Below, one piece after another: positions 22,681-33,939 of a stretch of DNA of 64,000 nt. Position numbers and translations under genes: made by a program. Location of the stretch: assembly GCA_019155205.2 (NCBI GenBank), contig JAHNZQ020000016.1, positions 2,534,847 through 2,598,846 of the forward strand, written 5' to 3'. This DNA comes from Gracilaria vermiculophylla (lineage: Eukaryota; Rhodophyta; Florideophyceae; Gracilariales; Gracilariaceae). The stretch's first letter is position 1, and every line of letters starts with the position of its first letter. Below the pieces are notes generated by a model. The model ran no database searches, was not told the origin of the DNA, and was given only the letters and a program-made list of their open reading frames with translations.

Positions 22681-24060
22681 TTAAAAATCCAGAAGTTTAC
22701 ATGGCAGACAATCGTTGTCCACACGACGAAGCAATGATTCGCAGACGTCTAGGGTACAGTCAACGCTACTGGCCTGCACTGCTAACAGTCCCTCATGCTT
22801 CAGAGATATGCCAATCTTCAGAGACTCTTTCTGTGCGGTGAAAGGTGTGTCAGCCGATGCACGTACGTTTTTCGGAATAAGAGGGGAGCTGCGGAGTTCA
22901 CACCTAGGAACAGAAGAGAGGTATTCCTGAATTCGCCCAGACGCACTTCCGTTTTTGAGCGCCAAACATATACTACAATTTAAAGATTCCGAGTCAAGGA
23001 GACCAACCCCTGGTTTAATGCCATCTATGTATGAGTAAAGTCCGTTTTTGCGACACAAAACTATGTTTTCTAGCCAATTTTGTTTTTCTCACCATTTTTT
23101 CATTGTGTCAAAGTCCTCTTTTTTCCGCGTCTGCTCAGTTTTGGACTTCAGAAAAGATTCCATATAACTCCCGAATTCTTTTGTGTACACTGAAAAACAA
23201 CAAGCCGAGTTCCCCTCCGGACCACCTCTACTAATTCCTTGTATGTGATCAGAAATTGAGGAAGAGCCGCCAACATGCAATACAAGCCTATCATCCGGGG
23301 CGTCTAGACCTGCTATAAATGCACAAGTGCGAACCATGAGTCTTATGCGGCTAAAGGTACTTGCATCCGAACAAATCTCTTCACGATCAGAGCTATCCAT
23401 CCATGCATGGTACATACTGGTTTACATATCTGTCCCCATACCGGCATGATTCGAAATTATAGTCACACGCTTTGTAGATGAAACCTGTGAGGGATCTTCA
23501 GTAGAAATCATTTGTGTCTCATACGTATCCTGAAGAACATCAACCATATTCTGAACATCCATTCTTCTCATAACGTACACCAGGATGCGAAAAGACGAGT
23601 TTCGCGGAAGGTACGAGAGAACCTCATTCAGCTTTCCATCTATTGTATCCATTGCCAATCCGAGCAGCAGGCTGTGACTGATGCGAAATTTCCCTTTGTG
23701 GCATCAACTAATCTCCAGACTATATTAGACGTAGACCACAGAACACGAAGGATTCTTCCGAATAGTTGGTACGCTAAAAACAGTCGATAAATCATTGGCG
23801 TGCTGGGCTACTAGATCGTAACGCGCAGATGGTGGAGCCGTTGCAGAAAGAAGAATGCAAGGCATACTGGTCAAAACTTCAAAGACATCATACCACAAGT
23901 CTCTGATGCTGTTACGGAAAGAAGACCGAGATGCAGGTAGATGAGCTTCATCAACTATGAGACTAGGCATTCTTTTATCTGAAACCATTAAATGTATAAG
24001 TCTTTTGAAAGATTGCTCTCTTGGGTGTTTGCGCAGAAACACGAAATGATCGGCCTAGTC
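22681..24060 (-). pseudogene. RecQ-like DNA helicase remnant (copy 1)
   Basis: Helicase motifs occur in order on - in four blocks. 24042-23725: SLIVDEAHLPASRSSFRN (DEAH box) and CILLSATAPPS (motif III). 23658-23422: FRILVYVMRRMDVQNMVDVL and VTIISNHAGMGTDM (motifs IV-V). 23415-23089: FIAGLDAPDDRLVLHVGGSS and a worn motif VI (QGISRGG). 23058-22681: CRKNGLYSYIDGIK and NCSICL, a C-terminal Cys set. Stops and frame changes separate the blocks, and the Walker A end is missing. The same C-terminal Cys pattern occurs in the second copy at 55740-57728. RecQ enzymes unwind DNA 3' to 5'; this copy cannot work. Confidence 0.75.
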
Positions 24061-24974
24061 TTCATGTGTGTTATCGTTTTTTTTTTATAAGTAAAGTTAG
24101 CGGTTTCTTTATCTACGACGGCATCGCCACCCAGAGACCTAATGAATAGCGTTCGTATAGGCGTGAGTCTATTCTATTGCGCGGATTATGTGAAAAAAGT
24201 CAAACGGAAGCACAGAGAGCTCTCAACCATACAACATCACCACGGCGAGCTATGCCCCGTTCCAAGCACACGAAAGCTTTAAGCCCATCACAGTGACGAC
24301 GCTCAACGAGGAATGCCTCGCTACAACCATTCCTCAAATTTGAATCTTGTATGTACGGTCTTGCTTTCTTGTGTAAAAGAGAATCATAAATTCGATCATA
24401 CAGATTTTCAGCTTATTCTTTTCTCACATGCTACAATTTTCGACACAAACATCTTCAACAAACAGACGGTGACCGGTACACACTTTCAATCGATCAGATA
24501 TGCCGTAAAAATATTGCTTCCGTTCTTGTTCTATCTCAAATTACTCTGCAAAGTTCCTCCCCCCTGTCGTTTAGACCAGTTGTTCAGACAAAACCCGCGT
24601 GGGAGCCATCAACAGATTCGCACTTCTCTTTCGTTGCACCGCGCCTCCCCTCCGTTCTTCCCTCTCTCAATTTGTTGTTCCTGACTCATCTGTGTTCCCC
24701 GCTCTGCTTTTTGGTTGGCCACCTTCGTTCAACTTTATTGTCAGTGCATTCTGACATCCCGAGCTCCAATAAATATTTCTCCGTCAATAATCACACCCCT
24801 CCCTTTCATCCGCATTTTGTGCCCTTTTCCCTTCCCCTCTTCTGTCTTGAGCTATCCCCGCTTATACTACTTCAATATTGCTACTCTCCACTCCCCCATA
24901 ACATGGTGTAAGAAGTCGAACGGAAGTTAGAATGTCCTTTTTCTTCCACTCCACCCTCTCTAATCGTTTCATTC
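24061..24974. other. Pyrimidine-rich intergenic region
   Basis: 24540-24960 is strongly C/T rich on +. No recognised coding. It lies upstream of the split SANT gene and could hold its promoter. Confidence 0.35.
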
Positions 24975-25599
24975 AATTCAAGATCGCTATGCTTTGCAAC
25001 AAAGCATAAACGCTGTGGAGCGTTCCATACAAATCACAGAACAAGCCATTGAAAGAGAACGTTACTCCCTTCAACATGACCATTTTGGACGCCGAGCTGC
25101 CGAAATGCCCCCATGTCTGCGCCAACTCTATGAATCGTCTGAATGGCGTAACCAGGATGTGTACATTTGGCCTACTGTTCTTCGAATCTCCCAGGATGGT
25201 CATGCTCGTGCCGCAGTTGCCGAAAATACTCTCCCCCGCTTACATTACTGTCCGGTTGGTCCCACCCCAGCACACCCCACCTTAGCAGACGCAGCCATGA
25301 AGGATGCCAAAAAAAGCCGTAGAAAGTGTTGCCGCAGCTGTGAGAACCTTTGTAGCTGAGAGAAACAGGCAGCTTTATGCTTTTCGCAAATATCTTGGCA
25401 AACGCTACATGGAGTAACATAAGGCTTGGATCGTCAATCTTGAAAGAAAACGAGCCTCAACGACAGAACAAAAAAACAAGAACTTCGTCATATAGATCAC
25501 CAGATACTTCTATCCACTAGATCAAACGGTGCTAATGGCGGTCCGCAAACATCCAGCGAAATTGAAGTTGCCTTTAGCGAGATGGAGGCAGCGGGTGGT
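24975..25599 (+). pseudogene. 5' part of a SANT-domain gene, split by Copia insertion
   Basis: Helical, charged coding can be followed across three frames: INAVERSIQITEQAIERERY, then AVESVAAAVRTFVAERNRQ and KAWIVNLERKRASTTEQKN, then SSEIEVAFSEMEAAGG up to the Copia junction. The frame changes coincide with A7 runs at 25309-25315 and 25470-25476; a TAA lies between. The last frame joins in register with sequence beyond the Copia element (see 30636). No start codon is identified. The region is probably the coiled-coil part that precedes SANT domains in corepressor-type proteins. Confidence 0.6.
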
Positions 25600-25856
25600 A
25601 CGCATGGTACCAAAAAGAGTAAAGGGGTCGAGCTTGTCGATACAGTTTGAACGATAAAGATGTAAAACCAAGTACACAGTTCGTCGAGATGTCTGACGTC
25701 TCTACCGCATTTACCAATTCACAAAGGATTATATGTAGGATGCAAGTTGAGTAGGCGAGCCAAGCGTAAGTGGACGCCACTAAATATTACAAGAATTTAT
25801 AAATAAGGGGACGCCAAGAAGTGATTACAAGAACTTGAAGAGCGGTCGTATTCATA
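25600..25856 (-). repeat. 3' LTR of Copia element 1
   Basis: Shares long identical blocks with 30379-30635, for example GTCGAGCTTGTCGATACAGT and GTTCGTCGAGATGTCTGACG. Adjacent purine tract lies at about 25857-25868. Confidence 0.85.
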
Positions 25857-25861
25857 TTCCT

Positions 25862-26395
25862 CCCCTTTAAGCCAAAGTCTTTCTGAGAGCTCTTTGTCTC
25901 AGATAGCTCCTCAAAATAGATGCAGAGTCTTCCTGAGAAAAGAGTAACTTGAAGGGCATCGGTTATGCTACTGTCTTTCTTCGTCATCGGATCGGCTAAA
26001 TTAATTCGACCGGGAATCCATGACATCGCATCAACAGCACTAGTCGGGAATTCAAAGCGAATACGTCCGACATCACCACGAACGGACTTATCAATAGAGT
26101 TCTTCTGCGTGGAAAGCAAAGTAAGTAAATCTTTGGAATCAACAAGCACCCGAATCTTGATTTCCACATCAAGAAGCTCAAAGTAGGCCATGGCGACAGT
26201 CTTACCTTCATCTATTCCTTGGGCAGCTGCAAATATTTCTGCTGCTGGTACACTTTTCCCAGGACGCTTGGCCTCGTGAGATGTCCACGACACAATGTGA
26301 TAGATTGTGTTCTTCTTCATTTTGCCAATTAGAAGACCAGTTAGAATCCCAAGTTGTCCACATTCATCAACACGTGATGCATCAGCATAAACCAA
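25862..26395 (-). pseudogene. RNase H of Copia element 1
   Basis: MVYADASRVDECGQLG carries the first catalytic Asp, AAEIFAAAQGID the Glu, VLVDSKDLLTLL the next Asp, and NLADPMTKKDS the family end motif. The frame is open through the domain and into the LTR. It is separated from the RT frame by a stop (26341-26343 in the RT frame). Confidence 0.8.
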
Positions 26396-26399
26396 AACG

Positions 26400-27591
26400 C
26401 TGAGTTGGTAATGTTCTTTATCTGCTGGTCTCTGATATGCAAGGGTGGTTCCGATATTTTTAACTTCCGAACAATGTTGACCTGTTCAACAAGGTGGTAT
26501 ACTTTTAGTTCTGGTGCATTTTGATGGAGATAGCTTGCATAAAACGAGCAAAACGGGGATGCTGCCGTTTCTATCCATCCAAGTGACCTGTTTGTGGATG
26601 CAGTTACTGATTTCTCAATCTTGGTGAGTGGCTGGTCAAATTGTTTTCGACGCATTCGGGAGAAGGGATACTCAAAAACAGCCTCCATCTTGTCATCTGC
26701 ATCCCTCTCGATCGTGTGATCAGTATTCTGTGTGATATTTATATCGAAGAATTTTAGTTTGCCAGGTCCGTGGTTGACATTTCCAAACTTGAACTTTTTG
26801 TCAAATGCTTCTAGGAATAGTTCAGCACGGTTACCTTCACCGGCAACTTTTAGGTCATCTACCATCTTGGCAACCAGAAGAATTAGCTTTCCACCTTCTT
26901 CCTCAACGAACAGTTGTGGTATATGCGAGGATTGCTGGAATCCGAGGTCCAGCATTACGTTGTCAGACTGATCTTGCCATTTTGCACTGGCGTTGACCCG
27001 GCCATATGCAGCCGTCAACAGTAGCTATAGGTGTGTAGACTTCATTGAGATTTCCTTGGGAGGTCAAACGTATACATCTCTTTTGGCTTGTCATGTCTGA
27101 AGAAAAGCCGCCTTGACATCTGCTTAGTGTAATTTCTATTTGTACAGGGATGAAATGGATTCGAGGATTCGAAGTCCCGTTGACAGAAATGTCGCACAAT
27201 CTTTGCTTAAATCATTTTTAAAGTCATCTTCATTCCCGTGCTGGGCAATGCGGTCTTTCAGCTTGAGAGATCCATCGTCATTTTGTTTCACCTTGTACAG
27301 TGTGTGGCTACTGATAATGTTGGAGCCAGCAGGAATCGTGTCATGTGGTACTGGACGAACCGTTTTTAAAAATATTTCTTCTTCCAATTTGTAAGCGTTT
27401 GCCAAAGGATATTGGTCTAATCCCTGTGCATGGTGTTTTAGAAAAGGTTTTTTACCAAAGTAGTCCACCATGGAGGACAGCACTTCATTTTCCTTGCTAG
27501 TGAGTTTTAAACTTTCTGGAAAAGCGCTTGAGCTAGCCGCGAGCGCATTGGAAAATTTCCATCTTTCATTTGAGATGTTAAGACACTCCAC
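26400..27591 (-). pseudogene. Reverse transcriptase of Copia element 1
   Basis: 27591-27136 gives the fingers part: GSNIISSHTLYKVKQNDDGS and LKLKDRIAQHGNED. 27018-26341 gives palm and thumb: AAYGRVNASAKW, IPQLFVEEEGGKL and LVAKMVDDLKVAG, where the Asp-Asp catalytic pair is intact. Between the blocks the frame shifts (27200-27010). Typical Copia RTs have this order. The catalytic pair is present, so decay is by frame change and not by active-site loss. Confidence 0.85.
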
Positions 27592-28244
27592 GTCTCCGTC
27601 ATCATAATGTATGTTTAGAAGACCATCTTCGGCTTCCGAGTGTACAGTACCAGTAAAAGACTGATTTGCAAGCGGCTAGAATACAGAGATCCTGTCTCCA
27701 AATCCTGGCACCAATGTAGATGATACAGCTGAAAAGTCAGCATCAACAGCACTGTTTTCGGAATCAGGCGATGCTGCATGAGAAACATCCAGTTCATTCT
27801 CTTCTTCGGAGCTCTCCGAAGCTCCATTTGCTCTTTCAGCGGGATTTGGACTGCTTACAAATTGATCATTTATGATGTCAGTCATCAGATCCATAACATC
27901 TTGTACCATCTGTGCGAAACCGTTTTGTCGCACAGCTGTCCGGGTGTCTTCAAAAGCAACGTTAATCGTTCTCCCGTTTTAGCCTGGGACAGTCACGGAA
28001 CGTGCATCATTGTTAACAGAGGTAACTGGTTTGGGTGCTGTCCATTTGCCTCTCTTTTCATGATCTCATTTTTGGTATACTTCAAAAAGATCTCCAACCG
28101 AGAGAGGTACTTCGGTATTAGCTTTTGAACGCAGAATTAGAGCAAGTTTCCGACGTGCCTGAAACTGGCCGCGAGCATCGCGAACATCGGCAGGAATTAC
28201 ATCATCGATGGGCTTAGTGGCAGTGGGTTTAGAGAAACCTTTTG

Positions 28245-29435
28245 CTAACTCGAAGGCAGGCATAATTTCGTTGCCATAAAGATCGTTAGAGATTGAGACA
28301 GACATGTAGCTGTAAGAGCCGGATCGAACTCGGTACCGGCCGCTTCTATTATCCGAGGAAAGATGCTTTGAATAGTATTATGTTTAGACTCGATGGCATT
28401 CTTGGAGTGCCGTCCAGGTCGAACTGGAAGGAGCTGGGTTCCCAGTTGCTCGGCACACTTCTTGAACGCACCGAGCATGAGAGCTGTATCCGCACGAATA
28501 AAGTCAGGGCACCAAAATTGAGAGACCCAACCAGCTTCAAAGGCGACAATCGCATCCTTGAGAGTAGCTGTACTGACAACATGAGCCGCTGAAAACCTGG
28601 AGACAAGGTCCTTACAGTGTGTCAAGCGAATCTCATCAAGATAGAGGTGATCTATGCATAGAACTTCATTGAATTCCTTAGATAGGGATCTTATAGATAC
28701 CTTGCAATTAGGTTGGGGTACAGCGGTGGAGCGGCACGCCGGGCAATTTTTAACGGTTTCACCCAAGTAGGAAGAAATTGCATAATTCCAGAGTCCGTTT
28801 CTCTCAAGCAGGAGCTTGTAATCAGTAAAGCTGGCATGGCCGCATATATGCTTGTGTACTTTGTCGATAGTTTTCTTGACTTCAGACCAGGGTATGGCAT
28901 CAAGTGTGACTGCAGAAAGGCATGAAAGTGTTGATTCATGTTTGCGGGATAAGGTAAACCGGTCCAAGGGAAGGAAGCTTAGAAACTCATGATCGAACAT
29001 AGAAATAGACTCACGTTCACCATCAGCATCGAAGACAACAGCGTTTTCTTCTATGCACTCAATGTTCGATTTGCGGGTGACCTTTTGGCCAAATACCCAC
29101 TGCAACGAGCCATCTAGGACCAAGTGGGTAATGCAAACATTTCTATCGCTATCCGATATAGCTGTTAAAGTTATCGATCCCAGGATAAGACGTGCTGGGC
29201 TGGCGTGTTTTCCTTTTCCGTATTGCCAGTGTGTGTGGCCATGAAGCGTATCCGGGATGGATGCAAGCTGAAAATTGGACGATAGTCCTACATGTACAGC
29301 TAGTACATTCAGCTCAACAAGGCCAATTGCCGAATAAGGCGCTCCGTTATCAACAAGGGGTCCAAGCTCCGTCGACGGCTCACTATTTTCTGAAGAGCCG
29401 TTGGTATTTGCTGAAGAGCCAACGAGAGCAGCCAT
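28245..29435 (-). pseudogene. Protease-integrase region of Copia element 1
   Basis: 396 open codons starting near an in-frame ATG (MAALVGSSANTN). ELGPLVDNGAPYSAIG is the retropepsin site with Asn in place of Ser/Thr. The integrase zinc finger reads KVHKHICGHASF and NCPACRS. The catalytic core shows VLCIDHLYLDE (Asp), FIRADTALMLG (Asp) and HSKNAIESKHN (Glu). This is the best preserved frame of the element. Downstream the frame changes at about 28300 into an 80-codon linker (28305-28066). Confidence 0.85.
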
Positions 29436-29660
29436 GTTAAACGAAACCGTTTTCTTTTTTTCATTGTCGTTCCGGTCTTTCGGTACTTCTGAATGATTGT
29501 TGGATGCGCTTGATCAATTTGGGGCGTCGTAAGATCTGACATGTGAGGGAAGCGAGCTGTCACGGTTGTGGTTTCTTTTCCAGGGACCATATTTTCCACA
29601 CATATTACACGGATACTTCATAGTAGGAGATTCATTCTTGTTGCGGGTATTGTTACCGCG

Positions 29661-30374
29661 TTACTTTCCTTGAAACTGAGTTGTGCTAGCAGAGCTGGGA
29701 GACAATATCTCAGTATGAGCATGTGGTTGCGAGGACTTGTCGCATTGTTTTATCGTGGATGAGACAGATTGATATGTGATAGCACTTAGAAACTCATCAT
29801 TTGTAGAGTCAGGAGTCAGGTTCTGATTCGATGGTGCAGCAGCAGCCATTACTGAGACGCGTTGGGAGTCGTCTATTGCAGAATTAGAAAGTAACATGAG
29901 CGCTGTAATACATTCTGGTAGCTTAGTAGTTGAAGAGATAGAATTAAACTTGGCTACCTGAGCCAAGAATCGGGACTCAGAATTCTTCATTGTCTCGTTC
30001 AAACTGCGGCGTGAGCTCCACAGTTGATAGAATGTGCGGTAAGCTTCACTAACCACAGTTGATGCATCTCTCTGATATATTTTCCCAACGATGAGATTAA
30101 CACCGTCATTTACAATAAGTTGATCATCAGAAATTCGTGAGCAGAGATCTTTTGCGCGGCCGAACAGCTGTGGCTTGAGACAGATTGCCTGTAGAGCTGG
30201 GAGGATCTTGTTGCTGTTCGAATCTGGTAATGTATTGGGGAACGTTTGCCACAGCTTTACAGAATTACGATATTCTTCCTGATCACCCTTTACGTCAGCA
30301 GTCCATGGAGGAGATTTGACATCCCAGGAGAATTTAGGGCGCGAGGGCACGCTTGATTGGAGCGCTGGGCCCAT
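29661..30374 (-). CDS. Gag of Copia element 1
   Basis: An ATG at 30374, ten or so bases inside the 5' LTR, opens 237 codons to a TAA at 29663-29661. GRAKDLCSRISDDQL and the Ser-rich end fit a Copia gag. Right after the stop, the same frame continues with a CNMCGKYGPWKRNHNRD zinc knuckle (about 29620-29570), so the TAA probably truncates a longer gag. It would package element RNA. Confidence 0.75.
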   Translation of the reverse strand: MGPALQSSVPSRPKFSWDVKSPPWTADVKGDQEEYRNSVKLWQTFPNTLPDSNSNKILPALQAICLKPQLFGRAKDLCSRISDDQLIVNDGVNLIVGKIYQRDASTVVSEAYRTFYQLWSSRRSLNETMKNSESRFLAQVAKFNSISSTTKLPECITALMLLSNSAIDDSQRVSVMAAAAPSNQNLTPDSTNDEFLSAITYQSVSSTIKQCDKSSQPHAHTEILSPSSASTTQFQGK

Positions 30375-30378
30375 AACT

Positions 30379-30635
30379 AAGGAAGGTACCAGAACGAGTA
30401 AAGAGGTCGAGCTTGTCGATACAGTTTGAACGATAAAGATGTAAAACCAAGTACACAGTTCGTCGAGATGTCTGACGTCTCTACCGCATTTACAAAGTCA
30501 CATAGGATTATATGTAGGCTGCAAGGTGACTAGGCGAGCCAAGCGTAAGTGGACGCCACTAAATATTACAAGGACTTACAAATGAGGTGACGCCAAGAAG
30601 TGATTACAAGAACTTGAGGGGCGGTCCTATTCATA
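30379..30635 (-). repeat. 5' LTR of Copia element 1
   Basis: Partner of 25600-25856; its outer end meets GGTGG at 30636-30640. Confidence 0.85.
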
Positions 30636-31480
30636 GGTGGCACCTGTGGAGGACTAAAACGATGGGGCCGAAGCATTACTGGAATACCGGACCACTGTCC
30701 GGGTTTCCTCCTACCAGCCAGTGACCATGGTGTGCTTATTAAAGATCCGCTCGCCTATCACTACCGCTCACGGTATATCAACCCATGGACTCGATCAGAA
30801 ATACTTCTGTTTTTGGACAAGTTCAATGCTCATGGCAAGAATTTCCGACATATTGCCGCTTTTTTCAAGCAGAAGACTGTTGAAGATGTAGTGCGCTTCT
30901 ATTTACACAATAAGATTTGTTTCAAGTTGAAAAAACTTTCAAAAGAAGGAAACACTCGAAAAAGGGGCAGTGAGAGAATGTACCTGCAACGTTTGGCCGA
31001 ACTTCTATGTGAATCGCGTTCGATCAAAGATAACTTTATCTACAACCAAACATTTTTTCAGATACTGGTGATGAAGAACAAGGCATGCAAACTCTCAGGA
31101 CTGAGAAGATGAAACAAAGTGCCTAGGGCCGCGGTTGAAGTTCCTCAGATAGACAAGCTCTCATTTTCGCGTTGTGTCGTTTTGATATGACCGATGATGA
31201 TGAATCGAAACCAGTTCCGCCCGTTTGGTCACAGATTTCCAGCGCTGTTGGCAACAAAACACCCCACCAATGTAGACAATTTTACTTTCAACACAAATCC
31301 GTTTTGACTTTGGATAGGTACAGACGGCCTAGATCGAAAAAGGGACCGCCACCGAAACCAATTGAGCACGTTGATGACCAGGCCAAGAAAACACAGAAAT
31401 GTGCAAAGGTTGTGGTACGACGCAGTTTGGAAAGCGCCAATGCCATCCACAACATGCCGACTGCAATGGTAACTCCGTGA
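30636..31480 (+). pseudogene. 3' part of a SANT-domain gene: two SANT domains
   Basis: From the Copia junction the frame GGTCGGLKRWGRSITG continues the 5' part, then the first SANT domain spans about 30770-30930 (NPWTRSEILLFLDKF, GKNFRHIAAFF, VVRFYLHNK). The frame shifts near 31040-31170. A second SANT domain follows at 31200-31330 (WSQISSAVGNKTPHQCRQFY). Two spaced SANT domains of this wording resemble NCoR/SMRT or yeast Snt1 type corepressors, which link histone deacetylases to chromatin. Role here is inferred. Insertion, frame changes and a stop after the first domain indicate a lost gene unless an intact copy exists elsewhere. Confidence 0.75.
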
Positions 31481-31953
31481 AGCACGAAATTCAATCACAC
31501 GACAACCTTATTTTTTGTTCTTCAATGTAATGCGAAGATGATGAGGTATTTAGGCACATGCGGAACACATGCCGTTTTTGAATGGTTCACTACCGGAATG
31601 TGAAGAAATGTTGATCATTTGTCTGTGGTCACATAAATATACATGTATATATGGAAGATGACATTCCCAACATGAAAACGTGTATGGAAAGGATGTAATT
31701 AAGCTCAGAAGCAGAATCGAAGCACTTTCATCAAAGAAGTGCGAACCGTATCTAATAAACGCTGTAGGAAGGTTGTTCACCAATTATGGACTTGTGGACC
31801 TGGGCTTTGGATGCAATACTGCCGACCTAGAATTTGCTCCGTCGCTTGTCCTAAGGTCGAGGGACTTGTCGCCAGAAGCCTGCATGTAGCACGATGTACA
31901 AAGCACCTGTAATTACCAACACTAACAGATAAAAGCATATCAACTAGTAAATG
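31481..31953. other. Intergenic stretch
   Basis: About 470 bases between the SANT gene and Gypsy element 3. Short frames only; nothing recognised. Confidence 0.3.
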
Positions 31954-31958
31954 AAGGG

Positions 31959-32186
31959 TGTAGCACTTAGCAGTAGAGTTTTTGTTTCTAATTAGTCGGA
32001 CAGTGCGCCGTTGAATTAGAAGCGCCGTGGCAAAATAGTTTGGAATTCGAAGCTGAGTAATTTGAAGAAGACTACTGCCGAGTTTTGGCGATAAAAGGCA
32101 CCTGATCGCCGAGAGGGGCGATCAGCGAGGAGAAGAACACTCCTCCTTTAGTGCCGATCATTTCTGCATGCGCGTGATTTGCCATA
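31959..32186 (+). repeat. 5' LTR of Gypsy element 3
   Basis: 228 bp, starts TGTAGCACTT, ends TTTGCCATA. Contains a short palindrome CTGATCGCC/GGCGATCAG near 32100-32125. Confidence 0.9.
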
Positions 32187-32235
32187 GTAATTACTTCGCG
32201 AAACGAATCGCGTTGTGTGCAGACAGGTCAGCACA

Positions 32236-33563
32236 ATGGGAGAAGTGGAGAAGTCGGAACCGCCGACAGTTCCACAGTCGACTATTGTTGGATTGGAAGC
32301 GCCTCTTCTCGAAGACATTGATGTTCCATCTATATCTCGCTTTTTGAAGGAAAGAAAAGTTTACGAGATGAAAGTCGAAGAGAAGAACAAAGAACCAGGC
32401 GTAAGCATCACTCCGACATCGTACAAGTCTTCGGTAATAGAGACAGTGTTAGAAATTCTCATTGACGGTGAGTATGTCGACGCAGAGAGTGTGAAAGACA
32501 TATCTGAGAAGATGCTGCAAGATTGTTTCGAGAAGCATTCAAAGTTGGAATTCAAGAAACTTCGTATTGATGAATGGGAACGGATTGTTTCTGATGTTCG
32601 AATGGATATGAAGCTTTCTGATGCCCGAAGTCGAGTGTGGCAGCTAGTCGTGAACTACAAAGAAGCTTTGCGAAGAGCCGGCTACATTCAGGCAATTGAG
32701 CAGTGTCCTGAGATCGCCATTTGTCATATTCGGGAACGCACAAGACCTAGACGGCTACAGATGCACATGGAAGAGATCATCCGGATGGAATGTCGTACCA
32801 AGATCCACAAGGAAGATTTCAGGAAGTACACTAAGCGCTTAGCCGAAGAAGCCCAAATCGTGGAGCAGGCCCGGAATGGGAATGTGCGATCCCCTTTTGA
32901 CGCTAGAGCAAAAGACACGGACATTTTGCCTTTGACTAGGGATAAGAACAGAGACAGCAACAGGAAAAGGAACCTGGATTCTGATTCAAAGAAGGCAAAC
33001 AGTCAAGGATCATCTAAGCATTTGCCGTTCTGTTGGAACACTAAGACGTGTCCAGGCGAACGTCACCTTCTGAAGGATTGCAAGAAGACATCCCCTGAAG
33101 AACGTCACGAGATATGGTCTCGAATTCGAAAGGAGCAGCGAGACAAACAGAAGGAAAAGAAAAAGATCCGATCGCTGAAGTGTTTTCGAGAAGATGAAAC
33201 CTCGGTGATGTTTGATGCGACTTTTATTGGCTGTTCCGATAATTTCGAAGATAGGCTCTTGACAGATCAAGGTGCGTCCGTGAATTGCATTCCTCGTAGG
33301 ATGGTAGATGTCTTGAAGAAGAAGGGATGCCTGAGAGTCGTCGTAATGCTACAGCCACCGGAGAGGTACAACATGTTCGATGAAGGAGCACCCACCATAC
33401 TGGTCTACAGGAAGTGTAATGCAGATCTGGAACTGGGCGTTAGACATGGCACGCGTCTTCGTATTCGTAACGCTTGTTGGCGGATAATGGATGTCGTTTG
33501 TGATCATGTGGTGCTCAGACGTGAGACACTGAACTGTCTCGGGTTGAACAACCGGAAGCACCT
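32236..33563 (+). CDS. Gag-protease of Gypsy element 3 (cut by gap)
   Basis: I start at ATG 32236; the frame is open a few codons upstream without an ATG. Uninterrupted to the gap. A helical gag region (KLSDARSRVWQLVVNY) is followed by a Lys/Arg/Asp-rich linker and a zinc-knuckle-like CWNTKTCPGERHLLKDC with C-x5-C-x4-H-x4-C, longer than the usual C-x2-C. The protease site reads LLTDQGASVNCIP, with Gln where Ser/Thr is usual. ILVYRK and the NCLGLNN end fit a retropepsin body. The intact frame and near-identical LTRs indicate a young element. Confidence 0.8.
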
Positions 33564-33663
33564 NNNNNNNNNNNNNNNNNNNNNNNNNNNNNNNNNNNNN
33601 NNNNNNNNNNNNNNNNNNNNNNNNNNNNNNNNNNNNNNNNNNNNNNNNNNNNNNNNNNNNNNN
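33564..33663. other. Assembly gap (100 N)
   Basis: Placeholder gap inside Gypsy element 3; probably hides its RT, RNase H and integrase. Confidence 0.95.
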
Positions 33664-33706
33664 TATTCTTCAAGTTTGTTTGAAGATGGCTAGGCTCATT
33701 GAGCAC

Positions 33707-33934
33707 TGTAGCACTTAGCAGTAGAGTTGTTGTTTCTAATTAGTCGGACAGTGCGCCGTTGAATTAGAAGCGCCGTGGCAAAATAGTTTGAAATTCGAAG
33801 CTGAGTAATTCGAAGAAGACTACTGCCGAGTTTTGGCGATAAAAGGCACCTGATCGCCGAGAGGGGCGATCAGCGAGGAGAAGAACACTCCTTCTTTAGT
33901 GCCGATCATTTCTGCACGCGCGTGATTTGCCATA
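33707..33934 (+). repeat. 3' LTR of Gypsy element 3
   Basis: Partner of 31959-32186 with only a few differences by eye; followed by AAGGG. Confidence 0.9.
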
Positions 33935-33939
33935 AAGGG

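Larger units (their letters stand above)
25600..30635 (-). mobile_element. Ty1/Copia LTR retrotransposon inserted in a SANT gene
   Basis: Two closely matching LTRs, about 257 bp each (25600-25856 and 30379-30635), enclose gag, zinc knuckle, protease, integrase, RT and RNase H in Copia order on -. A purine tract AAAGGGGAGGAA precedes the 3' LTR (read on -). GGTGG lies on both sides (25595-25599 and 30636-30640) as a likely 5-bp target duplication. LTR ends do not show the usual TG/CA at my boundaries, so they may be off by a few bases. Several stops and frame changes break the polyprotein. Confidence 0.85.
31959..33934 (+). mobile_element. Ty3/Gypsy-type LTR element with assembly gap
   Basis: Two nearly identical 228-bp LTRs (31959-32186 and 33707-33934) and a 5-bp duplication AAGGG (31954-31958 and 33935-33939) define a recent insertion. 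A gag-protease frame fills the interior up to a 100-N gap at 33564-33663, so most of pol is either absent or hidden in the gap. LTR likeness is the highest of all pairs in the window. Confidence 0.9.

Noticed and set aside
24994..25359. Independent small gene with Cys-rich end
   Set aside because: The frame continues in other frames into the SANT gene with changes at A7 runs, so it is better seen as part of that gene.
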